Source: Enterobacter oligotrophicus
GTDB lineage: Bacteria; Pseudomonadota; Gammaproteobacteria; Enterobacterales; Enterobacteriaceae
NCBI RefSeq assembly: GCF_009176645.1
Contig: NZ_AP019007.1
Span: 3,472,001-3,536,000, forward strand
Reading direction: 5' to 3'
Length of the DNA stretch: 64,000 nt
Shown: positions 39,051-49,327 of the stretch, in pieces
How positions within the stretch are numbered: position 1 is the first letter of the stretch
Layout: every line of letters begins with the position of its first letter
Made by a program: the position numbers and the translations under genes
Notes under the pieces: generated by a model
Database searches by the model: none
Told to the model about the DNA's origin: nothing
Seen by the model: only the letters and a program-made list of their open reading frames with translations

Positions 39051-40148
39051 ATGCCATTTGCCGTGCCGCGCGCGTTACCGCTGTCTTTGTTCGCCGCTTT
39101 TGTGCTGGCGGGCTGTGCCGAAAAAGGGGCTGCACCGCTTAAAAAAGGTGAGAAGCCCGTTGATGTGGCGAGCGTCGTGCGGCAAAAAATGCCTGCCAGC
39201 GTGAAGGATCGCAATGCGTGGGCCGATGCGCTGGCAAAGACGTTTGAAAGCCAGAAGATTGCCCCTACCGAGCAGAATATCTGCTCGGTGCTGGCCGTCG
39301 CGCAGCAGGAATCTATGTACCAGTCAGACCCGGTAGTGCCTGGGCTGAACAAAATCGCCTGGAAAGAGATCGACCGCCGTGCCGAATCGATGCATATTCC
39401 GGTTTTCCTGGTGCATACCGCCCTCAAAATTACCTCGCCGAATGGCAAAAGCTACAGCGAACGGCTGGATACGGTAAAGACAGAGAAACAGCTGAGCGCC
39501 ATTTTTGATGATTTTATTAACATGGTACCGATGGGGCAGACGCTGTTTGGCTCGCTTAACCCTGTACATACCGGTGGCCCGATGCAGGTCAGCATTGCGT
39601 TTGCGGAAAAACATACCGACGGGTACCCGTGGAACATCGACGGAACCGTTCGCCAGGAAGTCTTCTCTCTGCGTGGCGGATTATGGTTCGGCACATATCA
39701 CCTTCTGAACTACCCGGCGAATTACGATGAGCCGCTGTACCGCTTTGCGGACTTTAACGCGGGTTGGTATGCCAGTCGAAATGCGGCATTCCAGAATGCG
39801 GTAAGCCGTGCAAGTGGCGTGAAGCTGGCGCTGGATGGCGATCTGATTGCCTACGGTAGCCACGCGGCGGGCAAGACAGAACTGGCGGTGCGGAAACTGT
39901 CCGCGACGTTAGGAATGAGCAACGACGATATTCGCCGTCAGCTTGAGAAGGGTGACAGTCTGGCGTTCGAGAAAACGGATTTGTATCAGCAGGTCTTTAA
40001 ACTTGCGGAGCAGAAAAGCGGGAAAGCGTTACCAAAAGCCATGTTGCCAGGGATTCAGCTTGAGAGCCCGAAGATCACACGTAATCTTACCACTGCCTGG
40101 TTTGCGAAACGTGTGGATGATCGCCGGGCTCGCTGTATGGGGCGCTAA
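39051..40148 (+). CDS. yaiW: Lipoprotein YaiW (DUF1615), SbmA partner
   Basis: Surface-exposed outer-membrane lipoprotein of 365 residues (E. coli 364). Signal with lipobox LAGC, lipidated Cys22. The mature part is a lysozyme-like DUF1615 domain (SVLAVAQQESMYQSDP, MGQTLFGSLNPVHTGGPMQV). Together with sbmA it promotes uptake of antimicrobial peptides in E. coli and the pair is co-transcribed. Confidence 0.93.
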   Translation: MPFAVPRALPLSLFAAFVLAGCAEKGAAPLKKGEKPVDVASVVRQKMPASVKDRNAWADALAKTFESQKIAPTEQNICSVLAVAQQESMYQSDPVVPGLNKIAWKEIDRRAESMHIPVFLVHTALKITSPNGKSYSERLDTVKTEKQLSAIFDDFINMVPMGQTLFGSLNPVHTGGPMQVSIAFAEKHTDGYPWNIDGTVRQEVFSLRGGLWFGTYHLLNYPANYDEPLYRFADFNAGWYASRNAAFQNAVSRASGVKLALDGDLIAYGSHAAGKTELAVRKLSATLGMSNDDIRRQLEKGDSLAFEKTDLYQQVFKLAEQKSGKALPKAMLPGIQLESPKITRNLTTAWFAKRVDDRRARCMGR

Positions 40149-40451
40149 TCAGTGATGACGACGCCAGCGCAGTACAAGCGCTATCGCACCCAGAATCATG
40201 CAGCCCGCAAGGAAAGGAATCAGCCCGAATATCGTGCTTACGCCAAAACCGATCTCAACGCGTGGTCGGCCGGTATCCTGAACCTGCATCAAATGTTCAT
40301 AAACGCCAGGCGCATGAACCAGCATATTCAGAAACTGTGACCCAGCCCAGAAGCAGAAAAGAACAAACAGGGCATAGGCGAGATTACCTGCCGTGGAGGT
40401 TTTGGGTTGTTTGCCACCAAAAATTGGTTTCGACAATGTAAAATCAGCCAT
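40149..40451 (-). CDS. yaiY: Inner-membrane protein YaiY
   Basis: Small membrane protein of 100 residues (E. coli 102) with two hydrophobic segments ([20 protein letters not shown] and [19 protein letters not shown]). The frame is open to 40526, but ATG 40451 (MADFTLSKP) follows GAGGTC and matches the family. Function unknown. Its stop directly abuts that of yaiW (convergent). Confidence 0.9.
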   Translation of the reverse strand: MADFTLSKPIFGGKQPKTSTAGNLAYALFVLFCFWAGSQFLNMLVHAPGVYEHLMQVQDTGRPRVEIGFGVSTIFGLIPFLAGCMILGAIALVLRWRRHH

Positions 40452-40698
40452 AAAGACCTCCCGAAATATCACTCTGTTTAATACGCGTCGTACAGGGTGA
40501 GTTTGACAGGTCATAGCATTTGTCAATATCAGAATCGTGGTAATTTATCCCAGGGATTACTCCTGGATTGTTGAATTCTGCATCGCATCACAATTATTTA
40601 ACTTAAGTGAAACATTATTGCATTTCAGAATTTCCGCATTTGCCACAGACCGGCTGGTTAAACTGTGAGAAGATAGTTTTTTTTCTGCCGGAGTTGTC

Positions 40699-40935
40699 AT
40701 GAAGCTCACTTCCAAACTACGCCGTGACTGGCACTACTATGCCTTTGCTATTGGGCTGATTTTTATTTTTAACGGTGTTGTGGGGCTGCTGGGGTTTGAA
40801 GCGAAAGGCTGGCAAACCTACGCGGTTGGGCTGGTGACGTGGGTGATCAGTTTCTGGCTCGCCGGGTTTATTATCCGCCGCCGCCCTGAAGAGGCGACAG
40901 CGGATGAGACGGAAACGGTGAAGAAAGTCGATTAA
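40699..40935 (+). CDS. yaiZ: Small membrane protein YaiZ (DUF2754)
   Basis: Inner-membrane protein of 78 residues with two transmembrane helices ([20 protein letters not shown] and [19 protein letters not shown]) and a charged acidic C-terminus. Function unknown. It converges on ddlA; the two stop codons overlap in the TTAA at 40932-40935. Confidence 0.9.
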   Translation: MKLTSKLRRDWHYYAFAIGLIFIFNGVVGLLGFEAKGWQTYAVGLVTWVISFWLAGFIIRRRPEEATADETETVKKVD

Positions 40936-42032
40936 CCGTTGACGGAACTTTTGAGGGCGCTGTCCGCAGCATGACGCTCCAGCGCCAGTTCGATCAGGCG
41001 GGTGATCAGCTCAGGGTAGCTAATTCCGCTGGCCTGCCACAGTTTCGGGTACATGCTGATGTTGGTGAAACCCGGTAGCGTGTTGATTTCGTTAATCACC
41101 ACGTCGTTTTCCGCCGTCAGGAACACGTCGACACGCGCCATACCGCAGCAGCCTAGTGCCTGATAGGCTTCAATGGCGATCGCGCGGATCTTATCGTTAA
41201 CGGCCGGGTCCAGATCCGCAGGCACCACCACCTGCGCTCCTTTATCATCAATGTATTTGGTGTCGTAAGAGTAGAAGTCACTGTTCAACACCACTTCCCC
41301 GCAGGTGCTCGCCTGTGGGAAATCATTTCCCAGTACGGCGCACTCGATTTCACGGCCTTTAATACCCTGTTCGACCACTACTTTATGGTCAAACTCGAAC
41401 GCCAGACGAACGGCTTCGGTGAACTGCGTTTCGCTTGTCACTTTGCTGACACCGACTGAAGAGCCCTGGTTCGCGGGTTTGACGAACAGCGGCAGCCCCA
41501 GCTGTGCCTGAAGCTGTGAGAAGCTGTACTTGTCGCGGTTGGCGCGGGTGAGCGTGACAAAGGGTGCAATATTCAGCCCGGCATCGCGCAGCAGGCGTTT
41601 GGTGACGTCTTTATCCATGCAGGCGGCGGAGCCCAACACATCGGAACCGACAAACGGCAGATTAGCCATGCGCAGCATGCCCTGCAACGAACCGTCTTCG
41701 CCCAGCGTGCCGTGGACGATCGGGAACACCACATCGATTTGTGCCAGAGCCTGGGCGTTACCGGTGTCGATAAACTGCCCCTGCGCGACGCCGGGTACGG
41801 TAGCAACACTGATTTCCGATGGATTAAGTGCGATATGTGCCGGATCGTCAGCATTTAGCAGATACTGGCTGGCATCGTTGACATGCCACTGGCCTTGTTT
41901 ATCAATGCCCAGCAGCAGCACCTCAAATCGGGTTTTATCAATTGCATCGACAATATTCTTTGCCGATTGCAATGACACCTCGTGCTCTGCTGATTTTCCC
42001 CCAAAGACAATCCCAACCCGCTGCTTTGCCAT
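40932..42032 (-). CDS. ddlA: D-alanine--D-alanine ligase A
   Basis: Cytosolic ATP-grasp ligase of 366 residues (E. coli DdlA 364) that makes the D-Ala-D-Ala dipeptide for peptidoglycan. Conserved pieces: [16 protein letters not shown] at the N-terminus, [33 protein letters not shown] for ATP, and [15 protein letters not shown] near the C-terminus. ATG 42032 ([12 protein letters not shown]) is the family start; the frame upstream to 42170 overlaps the divergent extensin-like gene. Confidence 0.96.
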   Translation of the reverse strand: MAKQRVGIVFGGKSAEHEVSLQSAKNIVDAIDKTRFEVLLLGIDKQGQWHVNDASQYLLNADDPAHIALNPSEISVATVPGVAQGQFIDTGNAQALAQIDVVFPIVHGTLGEDGSLQGMLRMANLPFVGSDVLGSAACMDKDVTKRLLRDAGLNIAPFVTLTRANRDKYSFSQLQAQLGLPLFVKPANQGSSVGVSKVTSETQFTEAVRLAFEFDHKVVVEQGIKGREIECAVLGNDFPQASTCGEVVLNSDFYSYDTKYIDDKGAQVVVPADLDPAVNDKIRAIAIEAYQALGCCGMARVDVFLTAENDVVINEINTLPGFTNISMYPKLWQASGISYPELITRLIELALERHAADSALKSSVNG

Positions 42033-42135
42033 TTCACTCTCTTCCAGTCTGACGAAAAGCCAATAACATACCACGATGCCCTGCGGGTTTCGCGGCCTTC
42101 TGCCATAATGTTTTGGGGGATGCAGAGGGGGGCGC

Positions 42136-42819
42136 GTGAGAGGAAAAGGTCTGCTGACAATTGTCATCATTGTGGCAGTAGCAACGGTGGGTTACCGCTG
42201 GTTGCCGTCTCACTACAACCCTTTCATGCTACTAACGCTTGACGACCCTCCGGGGAAAATTACCCAGTTTAAACTTCGGCGCTTAACGCCTCAGGCGTGC
42301 GAAAGCCTGCTCTCGGAGGCCAATCAAAGACAGCTTATTCGCACGCAAGCGGTCGCTGATACGACCGGGGAGTGTCCACTCCGCAACGTGGTGCGAGTGC
42401 GCGATTTCGGCCCGGTCAGCCTGAACAGCAGTTTCCTGGCGAGCTGCCCGCTCGCGCTCAGTTCTGCGCTGTTTGTCAGCCAGCAAGCCCGGCCACTCAC
42501 GAAAACCTACACAGGGAGCGAACTGGTGCGTATTGAACACCTGGGAAGTTTCGCCTGTCGTAACATCTACCACCGCCCGGATGCGCGACGCAGTGAACAT
42601 GCAACGGCAGAGGCGCTGGATATCAGCGCTTTTCGGCTGGCTAACGGCCAGCGGGTTACCGTATTAAAGGGCTGGACGGCGGTGAAAACACAGCCGTGGC
42701 TTAAGGCGATGCTGGCAGCAAGTTGCGGATATTACGGTAACGGCCTGGGGCCGGACTATAACGCGGCACATGCTAACCATTTTCATCTGGGGATGCGTGG
42801 TTTCGGGCTATGCCGCTGA
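42136..42819 (+). CDS. Extensin-like family protein
   Basis: Probable periplasmic or membrane-anchored protein of 227 residues with an N-terminal hydrophobic segment ([15 protein letters not shown]) and an extensin-like C-terminal domain related to metal-dependent peptidoglycan peptidases: [17 protein letters not shown]-type [24 protein letters not shown] with conserved Cys and His. The start is GTG 42136 preceded by GAGGGG. Not at this place in E. coli K-12. Divergent from ddlA, so a cell-wall role is plausible. Confidence 0.85.
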   Translation: MRGKGLLTIVIIVAVATVGYRWLPSHYNPFMLLTLDDPPGKITQFKLRRLTPQACESLLSEANQRQLIRTQAVADTTGECPLRNVVRVRDFGPVSLNSSFLASCPLALSSALFVSQQARPLTKTYTGSELVRIEHLGSFACRNIYHRPDARRSEHATAEALDISAFRLANGQRVTVLKGWTAVKTQPWLKAMLAASCGYYGNGLGPDYNAAHANHFHLGMRGFGLCR

Positions 42820-42850
42820 AGCATAATATTCCGCCAGGAAATGGATGCTT

Positions 42851-42866
42851 TGTGACATATTTCACA
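42851..42866. promoter_or_regulatory. Perfect CRP site before the MdtG-like transporter
   Basis: TGTGACATATTTCACA matches the CRP core TGTGA-N6-TCACA at every fixed base. It lies 105 bases before the transporter start at 42971 and 32 bases after the extensin-like stop, so catabolite control of the transporter is likely. Confidence 0.75.
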
Positions 42867-42970
42867 GATATGATGACTGGGAAGATAAAACACTAAAGTC
42901 GTCAAAGCCGCATCTCTGGCGCTACGTGAAAGAACGTAACTTGCTAATCTGTCGGCGAATTCGCCTGAAA

Positions 42971-44203
42971 ATGAAGACTGCCTCTGTTATGGAATCCTGG
43001 AAAGTTAACCTCATCTCGGTCTGGTTCGGCTGTTTCTTTACCGGACTCGCCATTAGCCAGATTTTACCGTTCCTGCCGCTGTACGTTGCCCAGCTTGGCG
43101 TCTCATCGCATGAAGCGCTCTCTATGTGGTCAGGTCTGACGTTTAGCGTGACGTTTCTGGTGTCCGCCATTGTGTCACCGATGTGGGGCAGCCTGGCGGA
43201 TCGCAAAGGGCGCAAGCTGATGCTGCTACGCGCATCGTTGGGGATGGCGATAGCGATACTGCTGCAGGCCTTTGCCACCAATGTCTGGCAGCTGTTTATT
43301 CTGCGGGCAATCATGGGGCTGACATCCGGTTATATTCCCAACGCGATGGCGCTGGTGGCATCACAGGTGCCGCGTGAGCGCAGTGGCTGGGCACTCAGTA
43401 CGCTTTCTACGGCGCAGATCAGCGGGGTGATTGGCGGCCCGCTTATGGGGGGCTTCCTGGCAGACCACGTGGGCCTGCGCGCGGTATTTTTCATTACTGC
43501 CGTGCTGCTGGTGGTCAGTTTTCTGGTCACGCTCTTTCTGATCAAAGAAGGGGGGCGTCCTGCCGTTAGTAAGTCTGAGCGTCTGAGCGGCAAGGCGGTA
43601 TTCGCTTCGCTGCCGTATCCCGGCCTGATGATAAGCCTCTTTGTCACCACCATGGTGATCCAGCTGTGTAACGGCTCAGTCGGGCCGATTCTGGCATTGT
43701 TTATCAAGTCGATGGCACCAGACAGCAACAACATTGCTTTTCTCAGCGGGATGATTGCCGCCGTGCCTGGGGTATCGGCGCTCATATCCGCGCCGCGACT
43801 GGGAAAGCTGGGTGACAGGATCGGCACGGCGCGTATCCTGATGGCGACGCTGATTTTTGCCGTGGTGCTCTTTTTCGCGATGTCGTTTGTCACTTCGCCG
43901 CTTCAGCTTGGCGTGCTGCGCTTCCTGCTGGGCTTTGCCGATGGCGCGATGCTGCCAGCGGTACAAACATTGCTGGTGAAGTATTCCAGCGACCAGGTTA
44001 CTGGCCGTATTTTTGGCTACAACCAGTCCTTTATGTATTTGGGTAACGTTGCCGGTCCGCTGATTGGTGCCTCGGTTTCTGCGATGGCGGGCTTCCGCTG
44101 GGTATTTGCCGCTACGGCCGTTGTGGTATTACTGAATATCATACAGCTGGCGATGGCGTTACGTCACCGCAGACAGCTAGCAGAGGCCAAATCAACACGC
44201 TAA
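42971..44203 (+). CDS. MFS multidrug exporter, MdtG-like
   Basis: Inner-membrane exporter of 410 residues with 12 hydrophobic segments. It resembles E. coli MdtG along its length ([39 protein letters not shown] as motif [38 protein letters not shown]) but is different enough to be a separate member. The frame is open to 42845, but that would place the CRP site inside the coding region; ATG 42971 is preferred although its ribosome site is weak. A terminator follows at 44234. Confidence 0.85.
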   Translation: MKTASVMESWKVNLISVWFGCFFTGLAISQILPFLPLYVAQLGVSSHEALSMWSGLTFSVTFLVSAIVSPMWGSLADRKGRKLMLLRASLGMAIAILLQAFATNVWQLFILRAIMGLTSGYIPNAMALVASQVPRERSGWALSTLSTAQISGVIGGPLMGGFLADHVGLRAVFFITAVLLVVSFLVTLFLIKEGGRPAVSKSERLSGKAVFASLPYPGLMISLFVTTMVIQLCNGSVGPILALFIKSMAPDSNNIAFLSGMIAAVPGVSALISAPRLGKLGDRIGTARILMATLIFAVVLFFAMSFVTSPLQLGVLRFLLGFADGAMLPAVQTLLVKYSSDQVTGRIFGYNQSFMYLGNVAGPLIGASVSAMAGFRWVFAATAVVVLLNIIQLAMALRHRRQLAEAKSTR

Positions 44204-44233
44204 TCGCTAACGATGTATTATATATTCTTATGG

Positions 44234-44270
44234 TAGCCACATTTTTACATAAAGAAAGGTGGCTATTTTT
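44234..44270 (+). terminator. Terminator of MdtG-like gene
   Basis: TAGCCAC (44234-44240) pairs with GTGGCTA (44259-44265), followed by five T. The 18-base loop is long, so efficiency may be moderate. Confidence 0.6.
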
Positions 44271-44410
44271 ATAGAAAAACGTTTCGCTGAAAAATCAATT
44301 CACCTATTTTCGGCGTAACGTCACTTTTGCATAAGATAATACTTTTCTCCTCTTTGCATAATTCATCTGGAGTGCTAATTTCAGGTGAAATCACATAAGG
44401 AAATAGCACG

Positions 44411-44671
44411 ATGAAAAATCTCATTGCGGAATTGCTGGTCAAACTTGCACAAAAGGAAGAAGAGTCAAAAGAACTGGTGGCCCAGGTTGAAGCGCTGGAA
44501 ATTGTGGTCACCGCGTTATTAAGGCATATGACCCAACAGGATCAACAGGCGTTAATCACCAGTATCGAAGGTGCGCTGGATAGCGCCCGCCCTGACTCCC
44601 AGGTGCCCGTCCAGGATGCTGAGATGCTGAATCAATACGTAAAAAAGCTGTTAAGGCACCCTCGCAGCTAA
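44411..44671 (+). CDS. iraP: Anti-adaptor protein IraP
   Basis: Small cytosolic protein of 86 residues, same length as E. coli IraP. It binds RssB and so stops delivery of sigma S to ClpXP, stabilising sigma S during phosphate starvation. A coiled-coil-prone N-terminal half ([20 protein letters not shown]) and a helical C-terminus are seen. It lies 99 bases upstream of phoA, as in E. coli, linking phosphate stress genes. Confidence 0.93.
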   Translation: MKNLIAELLVKLAQKEEESKELVAQVEALEIVVTALLRHMTQQDQQALITSIEGALDSARPDSQVPVQDAEMLNQYVKKLLRHPRS

Positions 44672-44691
44672 GCGGTCACCGGACATAACAG

Positions 44692-44710
44692 CATGTCATA
44701 GAAATGTCAT
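44692..44710 (+). promoter_or_regulatory. Pho box of phoA
   Basis: CATGTCATAGAAATGTCAT contains two copies of (C/A)TGTCAT repeated every 11 bases, the PhoB-binding pattern, 61 bases before the phoA start. Confidence 0.85.
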
Positions 44711-44770
44711 GCAGGTTGCCTATAGTCGCTCTGTTTTTATTTTTCTGTATTTATACATGGAGAAAATAAA

Positions 44771-46186
44771 TTGAAACAGAGCGCACTTTTCATCGCATTA
44801 CTTCCCCTGTTATTTGTCCCTGTTATTCATGCTGATACCACGAATACCCATGTTCTGGATAATCGTGCTGCGCAGGGCGATATCACCCAGCCTGGCGGCG
44901 CACGTCGACTGTCGGACGATCAAACCGCGGCTATTCGCGCGTCGCTGAATGACAAACCGGCTAAAAATATCATTCTGCTGATTGGCGACGGTATGGGGGA
45001 TTCCGAAATTACGGCCGCCCGAAATTATGCTGAAGGGGCTGGTGGCTTCTTTAAAGGCATTGATGCGTTACCGCTGACCGGACAATATACCCATTACGCG
45101 CTGGATAAAAAAACCGGTAAACCGGATTACGTAACGGATTCCGCCGCGTCTGCAACGGCGTGGTCTACCGGCGTGAAAACCTACAATGGCGCGCTGGGTG
45201 TGGATATCCATGAAAAAGAGCACCCAACCCTCCTTGAAATGGCAAAAGCCGCGGGGCTGGCTACCGGCAACGTCTCTACTGCGGAACTTCAGGACGCAAC
45301 GCCTGCCGCGCTGGTGTCTCATGTGACGTCACGCAAATGTTACGGTCCGTCCGTCACCCGTGAAAAATGCCCGACGAATGCGCTGGAAAAGGGCGGGAAA
45401 GGCTCGATCACTGAACAACTGCTGAATACCCGTGCTGACGTGACGCTGGGCGGTGGAGCGAAAACCTTCGCTGAAACCGCAACGGCAGGGGAGTGGCAGG
45501 GTAAAACGCTGCGCGAGCAGGCTCAGGCGCGTGGTTACCAGATGGTGAACGATGCCGCCTCTCTGGCTGCCATTACTGAGGCTAACCAGGATAAGCCGCT
45601 TCTGGGGCTGTTCTCTGACGGGAATATGCCCGTGCGCTGGGAGGGGCCAAAAGCCTCTTATCACGGCAATATCGATAAGCCTGCCGTGACCTGTACACCG
45701 AACCCAAAACGTGACGACACCGTGCCAACGCTGGCCGCAATGACGGATAAAGCCATCTCACTGTTGAGCAAAAATGAAAAAGGCTTCTTCCTGCAGGTGG
45801 AAGGCGCGTCAATTGATAAACAGGACCATGCGGCCAACCCGTGCGGGCAGATTGGCGAAACGGTAGACCTGGACGAAGCGGTGCAGAAGGCGCTGGAATT
45901 TGCGAAAAAGGACGGTAATACCCTGGTGATCGTCACCGCTGACCATGCGCATGCCAGCCAGATCATCCCGCAAGAGACTAAAGCACCGGGCCTGACGCAG
46001 GCGCTGAACACCAAAGACGGTGCCGTAATGGTGATGAGCTATGGCAACTCTGAAGAAGAGTCCATGGAACATACCGGCACGCAGTTGCGCATTGCGGCAT
46101 ACGGCCCACACGCTGCGAATGTCGTTGGCCTGACTGACCAGACGGATCTTTTCTACACCATGAAATCTGCGCTGGGTCTGAAATAA
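44771..46186 (+). CDS. phoA: Alkaline phosphatase PhoA
   Basis: Periplasmic Zn/Mg phosphomonoesterase of 471 residues (same as E. coli) that releases phosphate from organic esters. Signal peptide [20 protein letters not shown]; catalytic Ser in [14 protein letters not shown]; metal ligands in [29 protein letters not shown] and TADHAHASQ. The start is TTG (GTG in E. coli). Controlled by the Pho box at 44692; psiF follows after a terminator, allowing partial read-through. Confidence 0.96.
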   Translation: MKQSALFIALLPLLFVPVIHADTTNTHVLDNRAAQGDITQPGGARRLSDDQTAAIRASLNDKPAKNIILLIGDGMGDSEITAARNYAEGAGGFFKGIDALPLTGQYTHYALDKKTGKPDYVTDSAASATAWSTGVKTYNGALGVDIHEKEHPTLLEMAKAAGLATGNVSTAELQDATPAALVSHVTSRKCYGPSVTREKCPTNALEKGGKGSITEQLLNTRADVTLGGGAKTFAETATAGEWQGKTLREQAQARGYQMVNDAASLAAITEANQDKPLLGLFSDGNMPVRWEGPKASYHGNIDKPAVTCTPNPKRDDTVPTLAAMTDKAISLLSKNEKGFFLQVEGASIDKQDHAANPCGQIGETVDLDEAVQKALEFAKKDGNTLVIVTADHAHASQIIPQETKAPGLTQALNTKDGAVMVMSYGNSEEESMEHTGTQLRIAAYGPHAANVVGLTDQTDLFYTMKSALGLK

Positions 46187-46193
46187 GCTAAAC

Positions 46194-46230
46194 GCCCGGC
46201 GGGAATCGCGACCGCCGGGTGGTTTTTTTT
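46194..46230 (+). terminator. Terminator between phoA and psiF
   Basis: CCCGGCGG / CCGCCGGG stem with a 9-base loop and eight T after it, directly behind the phoA stop. psiF starts 48 bases later. Confidence 0.9.
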
Positions 46231-46277
46231 CCGTCACGAACCAGACTTAAAGTGGAACTTCACAAAAGGATGGTGCA

Positions 46278-46598
46278 ATGAAAACAACATTACTGGTTAC
46301 TCTACTCTCAGGTGTGTTCCTGCTGGCCTCAGCGAACGCGGCAGAAAAAACCTTAACGCCTCAACAGCAACGCATGACGACCTGTAACCAACAGGCCACT
46401 GCGCAGACGCTGAAAGGCGATGCGCGCAAGACGTACATGAGCGATTGCCTCAAAAATAGTGCATCCAAACCGGGTGAAAAAAGCCTGACACCTCAGCAGC
46501 AAAAAATGCGTGAGTGTAACGTTCAGGCCACTGAACAATCACTTAAAGGTGACGATCGTAGTAAGTTCATGAGCGCCTGCCTGAAGAAAAAAGCGTAG
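46278..46598 (+). CDS. psiF: Phosphate starvation-inducible protein PsiF
   Basis: Exported protein of 106 residues with a signal peptide ending at about residue 21 (LASANA). The mature protein is two copies of a PsiF repeat, LTPQQQxMxxCNxQAT followed by LKGDxRxxxMxxCLK, each with two Cys. Function unknown; in E. coli it is PhoB-regulated with phoA. Confidence 0.95.
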   Translation: MKTTLLVTLLSGVFLLASANAAEKTLTPQQQRMTTCNQQATAQTLKGDARKTYMSDCLKNSASKPGEKSLTPQQQKMRECNVQATEQSLKGDDRSKFMSACLKKKA

Positions 46599-46700
46599 TT
46601 CTAACGGGTGAGTCTCTGTTGCGACTCACCCGAAATTTCATACTGCCCCTGAAAAGCCCCTCTCTATAATTTGGGAAAATGTTACAGAATATTCCCAAAA

Positions 46701-47801
46701 ATGATGAATGATGACATCTATTACAAAGAGAGCATTCAGGAAGAGTGGCATCAGGATCTTTCTCAGGATGACTCACACCGTTCCGGCATACGCTTTGCCC
46801 GGCGAGTTCGGCTGGCGCGTATCGTTGGGCTGGGAGCGATGTTTTTCCCTGTTGCCGGTGTACTGGTTACTCAATTCCATCCAGGCGGCTGGTGGTTATT
46901 GCTGGTCGGCTGGGCATTTGTCTGGCCCCATCTTGCCTGGCAGCTTTCGTGCCGATCTCCCGAACCTCACAGCAGCGAAATTTTTAACCTGAAAATCGAT
47001 GCCATCATTGCTGGTGTCTGGATTGGCCTTATCGGGGTCAATGCCCTGCCAACGGCTGCGCTGATCATGATGATCGGGATGAATATGATGGGATCGGGTG
47101 GTTTGCGGTTATTCATCATCGGGTTGTTGATCGTCTTGCTGTCATCACTGGTCACCTTGCAACTGACCGGCAGTGTAATGACCTTTTCCCCTGAGCCGCT
47201 GGAGTGGTGGCTGACGCTGCCGGTTTTGGTTCTGTACCCGATGCTGTTTGCCTGGCTTAGCCACCAGACGGCGATCCGGCTTGCTGAGCATAAGCGGCGG
47301 CTGGAACTTATGAGCACCCGCGACGGGATGACCGGCGTTTTCAACCGCCGCCACTGGGAGACGCTGCTGCGCAACGAATATGAGAAATGCCGTCGCAGCC
47401 ATCAGCAGGCGACAATTCTGCTCATCGATATCGATCACTTCAAGAGCATTAACGACACCTGGGGGCATGATGTGGGCGATGAGGCGATTGTCGCCATTAC
47501 GCGTCAGCTGCAGATGACGCTGCGCTCATGCGATTTTATTGGCCGTTTTGGCGGGGATGAATTCGCGGTGATTATGTCCGGAACGCCAGCAGAAAGCGCG
47601 ATTGCCGCCATGTCCAGGGTTCATGAGCGCCTGAAAAAAATGTCGTTGCCTGGCGCGCCGGGTGGGCAGCTACGGATCAGCGTGGGCGTCGCGCCCTGGG
47701 GAACACAGTTTGGACATTATCGTGAATGGCTGAAAGCGGCTGATATGGCGCTTTATAAGGCGAAAAATGCCGGCCGCGGCCGCACTGAAGTGGCGGCCTG
47801 A
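46701..47801 (+). CDS. dgcC: Diguanylate cyclase DgcC (AdrA/YaiC)
   Basis: Inner-membrane cyclase of about 366 residues (E. coli 371) with an N-terminal MASE2 domain of about six hydrophobic segments and a C-terminal GGDEF domain. The active loop is RFGGDEF, and the inhibitory RxxD site (RSCD) is present five residues before it. In E. coli the enzyme is activated by CsgD and its c-di-GMP triggers cellulose synthesis. Start uncertain: ATG 46701 is chosen; a TTG at 46671 opens the same frame. Confidence 0.92.
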   Translation: MMNDDIYYKESIQEEWHQDLSQDDSHRSGIRFARRVRLARIVGLGAMFFPVAGVLVTQFHPGGWWLLLVGWAFVWPHLAWQLSCRSPEPHSSEIFNLKIDAIIAGVWIGLIGVNALPTAALIMMIGMNMMGSGGLRLFIIGLLIVLLSSLVTLQLTGSVMTFSPEPLEWWLTLPVLVLYPMLFAWLSHQTAIRLAEHKRRLELMSTRDGMTGVFNRRHWETLLRNEYEKCRRSHQQATILLIDIDHFKSINDTWGHDVGDEAIVAITRQLQMTLRSCDFIGRFGGDEFAVIMSGTPAESAIAAMSRVHERLKKMSLPGAPGGQLRISVGVAPWGTQFGHYREWLKAADMALYKAKNAGRGRTEVAA

Positions 47802-47817
47802 CGTCCGGTTATTATTT

Positions 47818-48627
47818 TCAGGATTTACTCAGTTTCTCTGATTTTTCCATGCATTTTGCCATCGCCTCGATAACGGCAGCACGGAATCCGCGCTCTTCCA
47901 GTACGCGCACGGCTTCAATGGTCGTTCCCCCTGGCGAGCAGACCATATCTTTCAGTTCACCGGGATGTTTACCTGTCTCCAGCACCATTTTGGCGGAGCC
48001 CATAACCGCCTGTGCGGCAAATTTATAGGCCTGCGCTCGTGGCATACCGCCAAGCACGGCGGCATCCGCCATTGCTTCGATAAACATGAAGACGTAAGCA
48101 GGCGCAGAGCCGCTCACGCCAACGACCGGATGGATCATCGACTCGGCAATCACTTCCGCTTCACCGAAGCAGCGGAAAATATTCAGGACATCCGCCACAT
48201 CTTCGGAGGTAACCAGCGCGTTCGGGGTCACGGAGGTCATACCGGCGTTTACCAGCGACGGGGTGTTCGGCATCGCACGGACGATTTTACGATCGTGTCC
48301 CAGCGCACGGGCCAGTTGATCCAGCGTGACGCCTGCGGCGATCGATACCACCAGCGTCTCTTTATTCAGGCTGGAGGTAATTTCGCTCAGAACTTTGATC
48401 ATGATGTTTGGTTTGACGGCACCGAAGACGATATCCGCTACCTGGGCGACTTCCTGCGCGCTTTCGGCTGCGTTGATCCCATACTCATCACGTAACGCCG
48501 CGACTTTATCCGGTGAGGGGGTATAGACCCAAATCTGCCCAGGCAGGACCTGCCCGCTGGCAATCAGGCCGCCGAGGATCGCTTTACCCATGTTGCCGCA
48601 GCCGATAAACCCGATTTTTTTATCCAT
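47818..48627 (-). CDS. proC: Pyrroline-5-carboxylate reductase ProC
   Basis: Cytosolic enzyme of 269 residues (same as E. coli) for the last step of proline synthesis, NADPH-dependent. Rossmann motif IGFIGCGNMGKA at the start and the signature GVSGSAPAYVFMFIEAMADAAV plus VCSPGGTTIEA. A GTG directly precedes the ATG at 48627; the ATG is the family start, after GGAGAGACG. Convergent with dgcC. Confidence 0.97.
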   Translation of the reverse strand: MDKKIGFIGCGNMGKAILGGLIASGQVLPGQIWVYTPSPDKVAALRDEYGINAAESAQEVAQVADIVFGAVKPNIMIKVLSEITSSLNKETLVVSIAAGVTLDQLARALGHDRKIVRAMPNTPSLVNAGMTSVTPNALVTSEDVADVLNIFRCFGEAEVIAESMIHPVVGVSGSAPAYVFMFIEAMADAAVLGGMPRAQAYKFAAQAVMGSAKMVLETGKHPGELKDMVCSPGGTTIEAVRVLEERGFRAAVIEAMAKCMEKSEKLSKS

Positions 48628-48724
48628 CACGTCTCTCCGTTATTATGCGTTGTTATCTCTGATTGATAGCTTAACAACGAAATGCAGGCGACAATAGTCG
48701 CCAGTGTCATTATGGAGAGACAAG

Positions 48725-49183
48725 ATGGCGATTTGGGTTGATGCGGATGCCTGTCCGAATGTGATTAAAGAGATCTTATTTCGTGCTGCCGAGCGCGTTC
48801 AGATGCCGCTTACGCTGGTGGCAAACCAGAATATTCGCGTGCCACCTTCACGGTTTATTCGCGCTCTGCGTGTGCCGGCCGGGTTCGATGTGGCGGATAA
48901 TGAGATTGTACGCCTGTGCAACGCTGAGGATTTAGTGATTACCGCGGATATCCCGCTGGCAGCCGAAGTGCTGGAGAAAGGCGCAGCGGCGCTGAACCCG
49001 CGGGGTGAACGTTACTCCCCGGCGACCATTCGGGAAAAGCTCACCATGCGTGATTTTATGGATACCCTGCGCGCCAGCGGTGTGCAGACCGGCGGGCCGG
49101 ACAGTTTGTCCCAGCGCGACCGCCAGCAATTTGCTGCTGAGCTGGATAAGTGGCTGCTGGAGGTCAAGCGCCGCAGCGCTTAA
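48725..49183 (+). CDS. yaiI: UPF0178 (DUF188) family protein YaiI
   Basis: Cytosolic protein of 152 residues (same as E. coli). Conserved acidic motif WVDADACPN at the N-terminus, and AADIPLA-like [10 protein letters not shown] plus [12 protein letters not shown] and [13 protein letters not shown]. The fold is PIN/FEN-like, suggesting nuclease action, but function is unknown. Start ATG 48725 has GGAGAGACA upstream; divergent from proC. Confidence 0.93.
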   Translation: MAIWVDADACPNVIKEILFRAAERVQMPLTLVANQNIRVPPSRFIRALRVPAGFDVADNEIVRLCNAEDLVITADIPLAAEVLEKGAAALNPRGERYSPATIREKLTMRDFMDTLRASGVQTGGPDSLSQRDRQQFAAELDKWLLEVKRRSA

Positions 49184-49327
49184 TGATAATTATTGTCAAT
49201 TTGTGGTACAGTGTGGCCTCCACAGGGTTGTCATCCCGTACCGCTTTGCAGTAAAGTTAGCGCAACATCTTCTGCAATCATTTCTTTACAGTCTTCAGCC
49301 ATCCGGCATCGAGGGGAACACCTGGTT

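Noticed and set aside
49184..49327. TyrR/TrpR boxes expected before aroL
   Set aside because: I found no clear TGTAAA-N6-TTTACA or GTACTAGTTAACTAGTAC-like site, so none is listed although regulation is known in E. coli.
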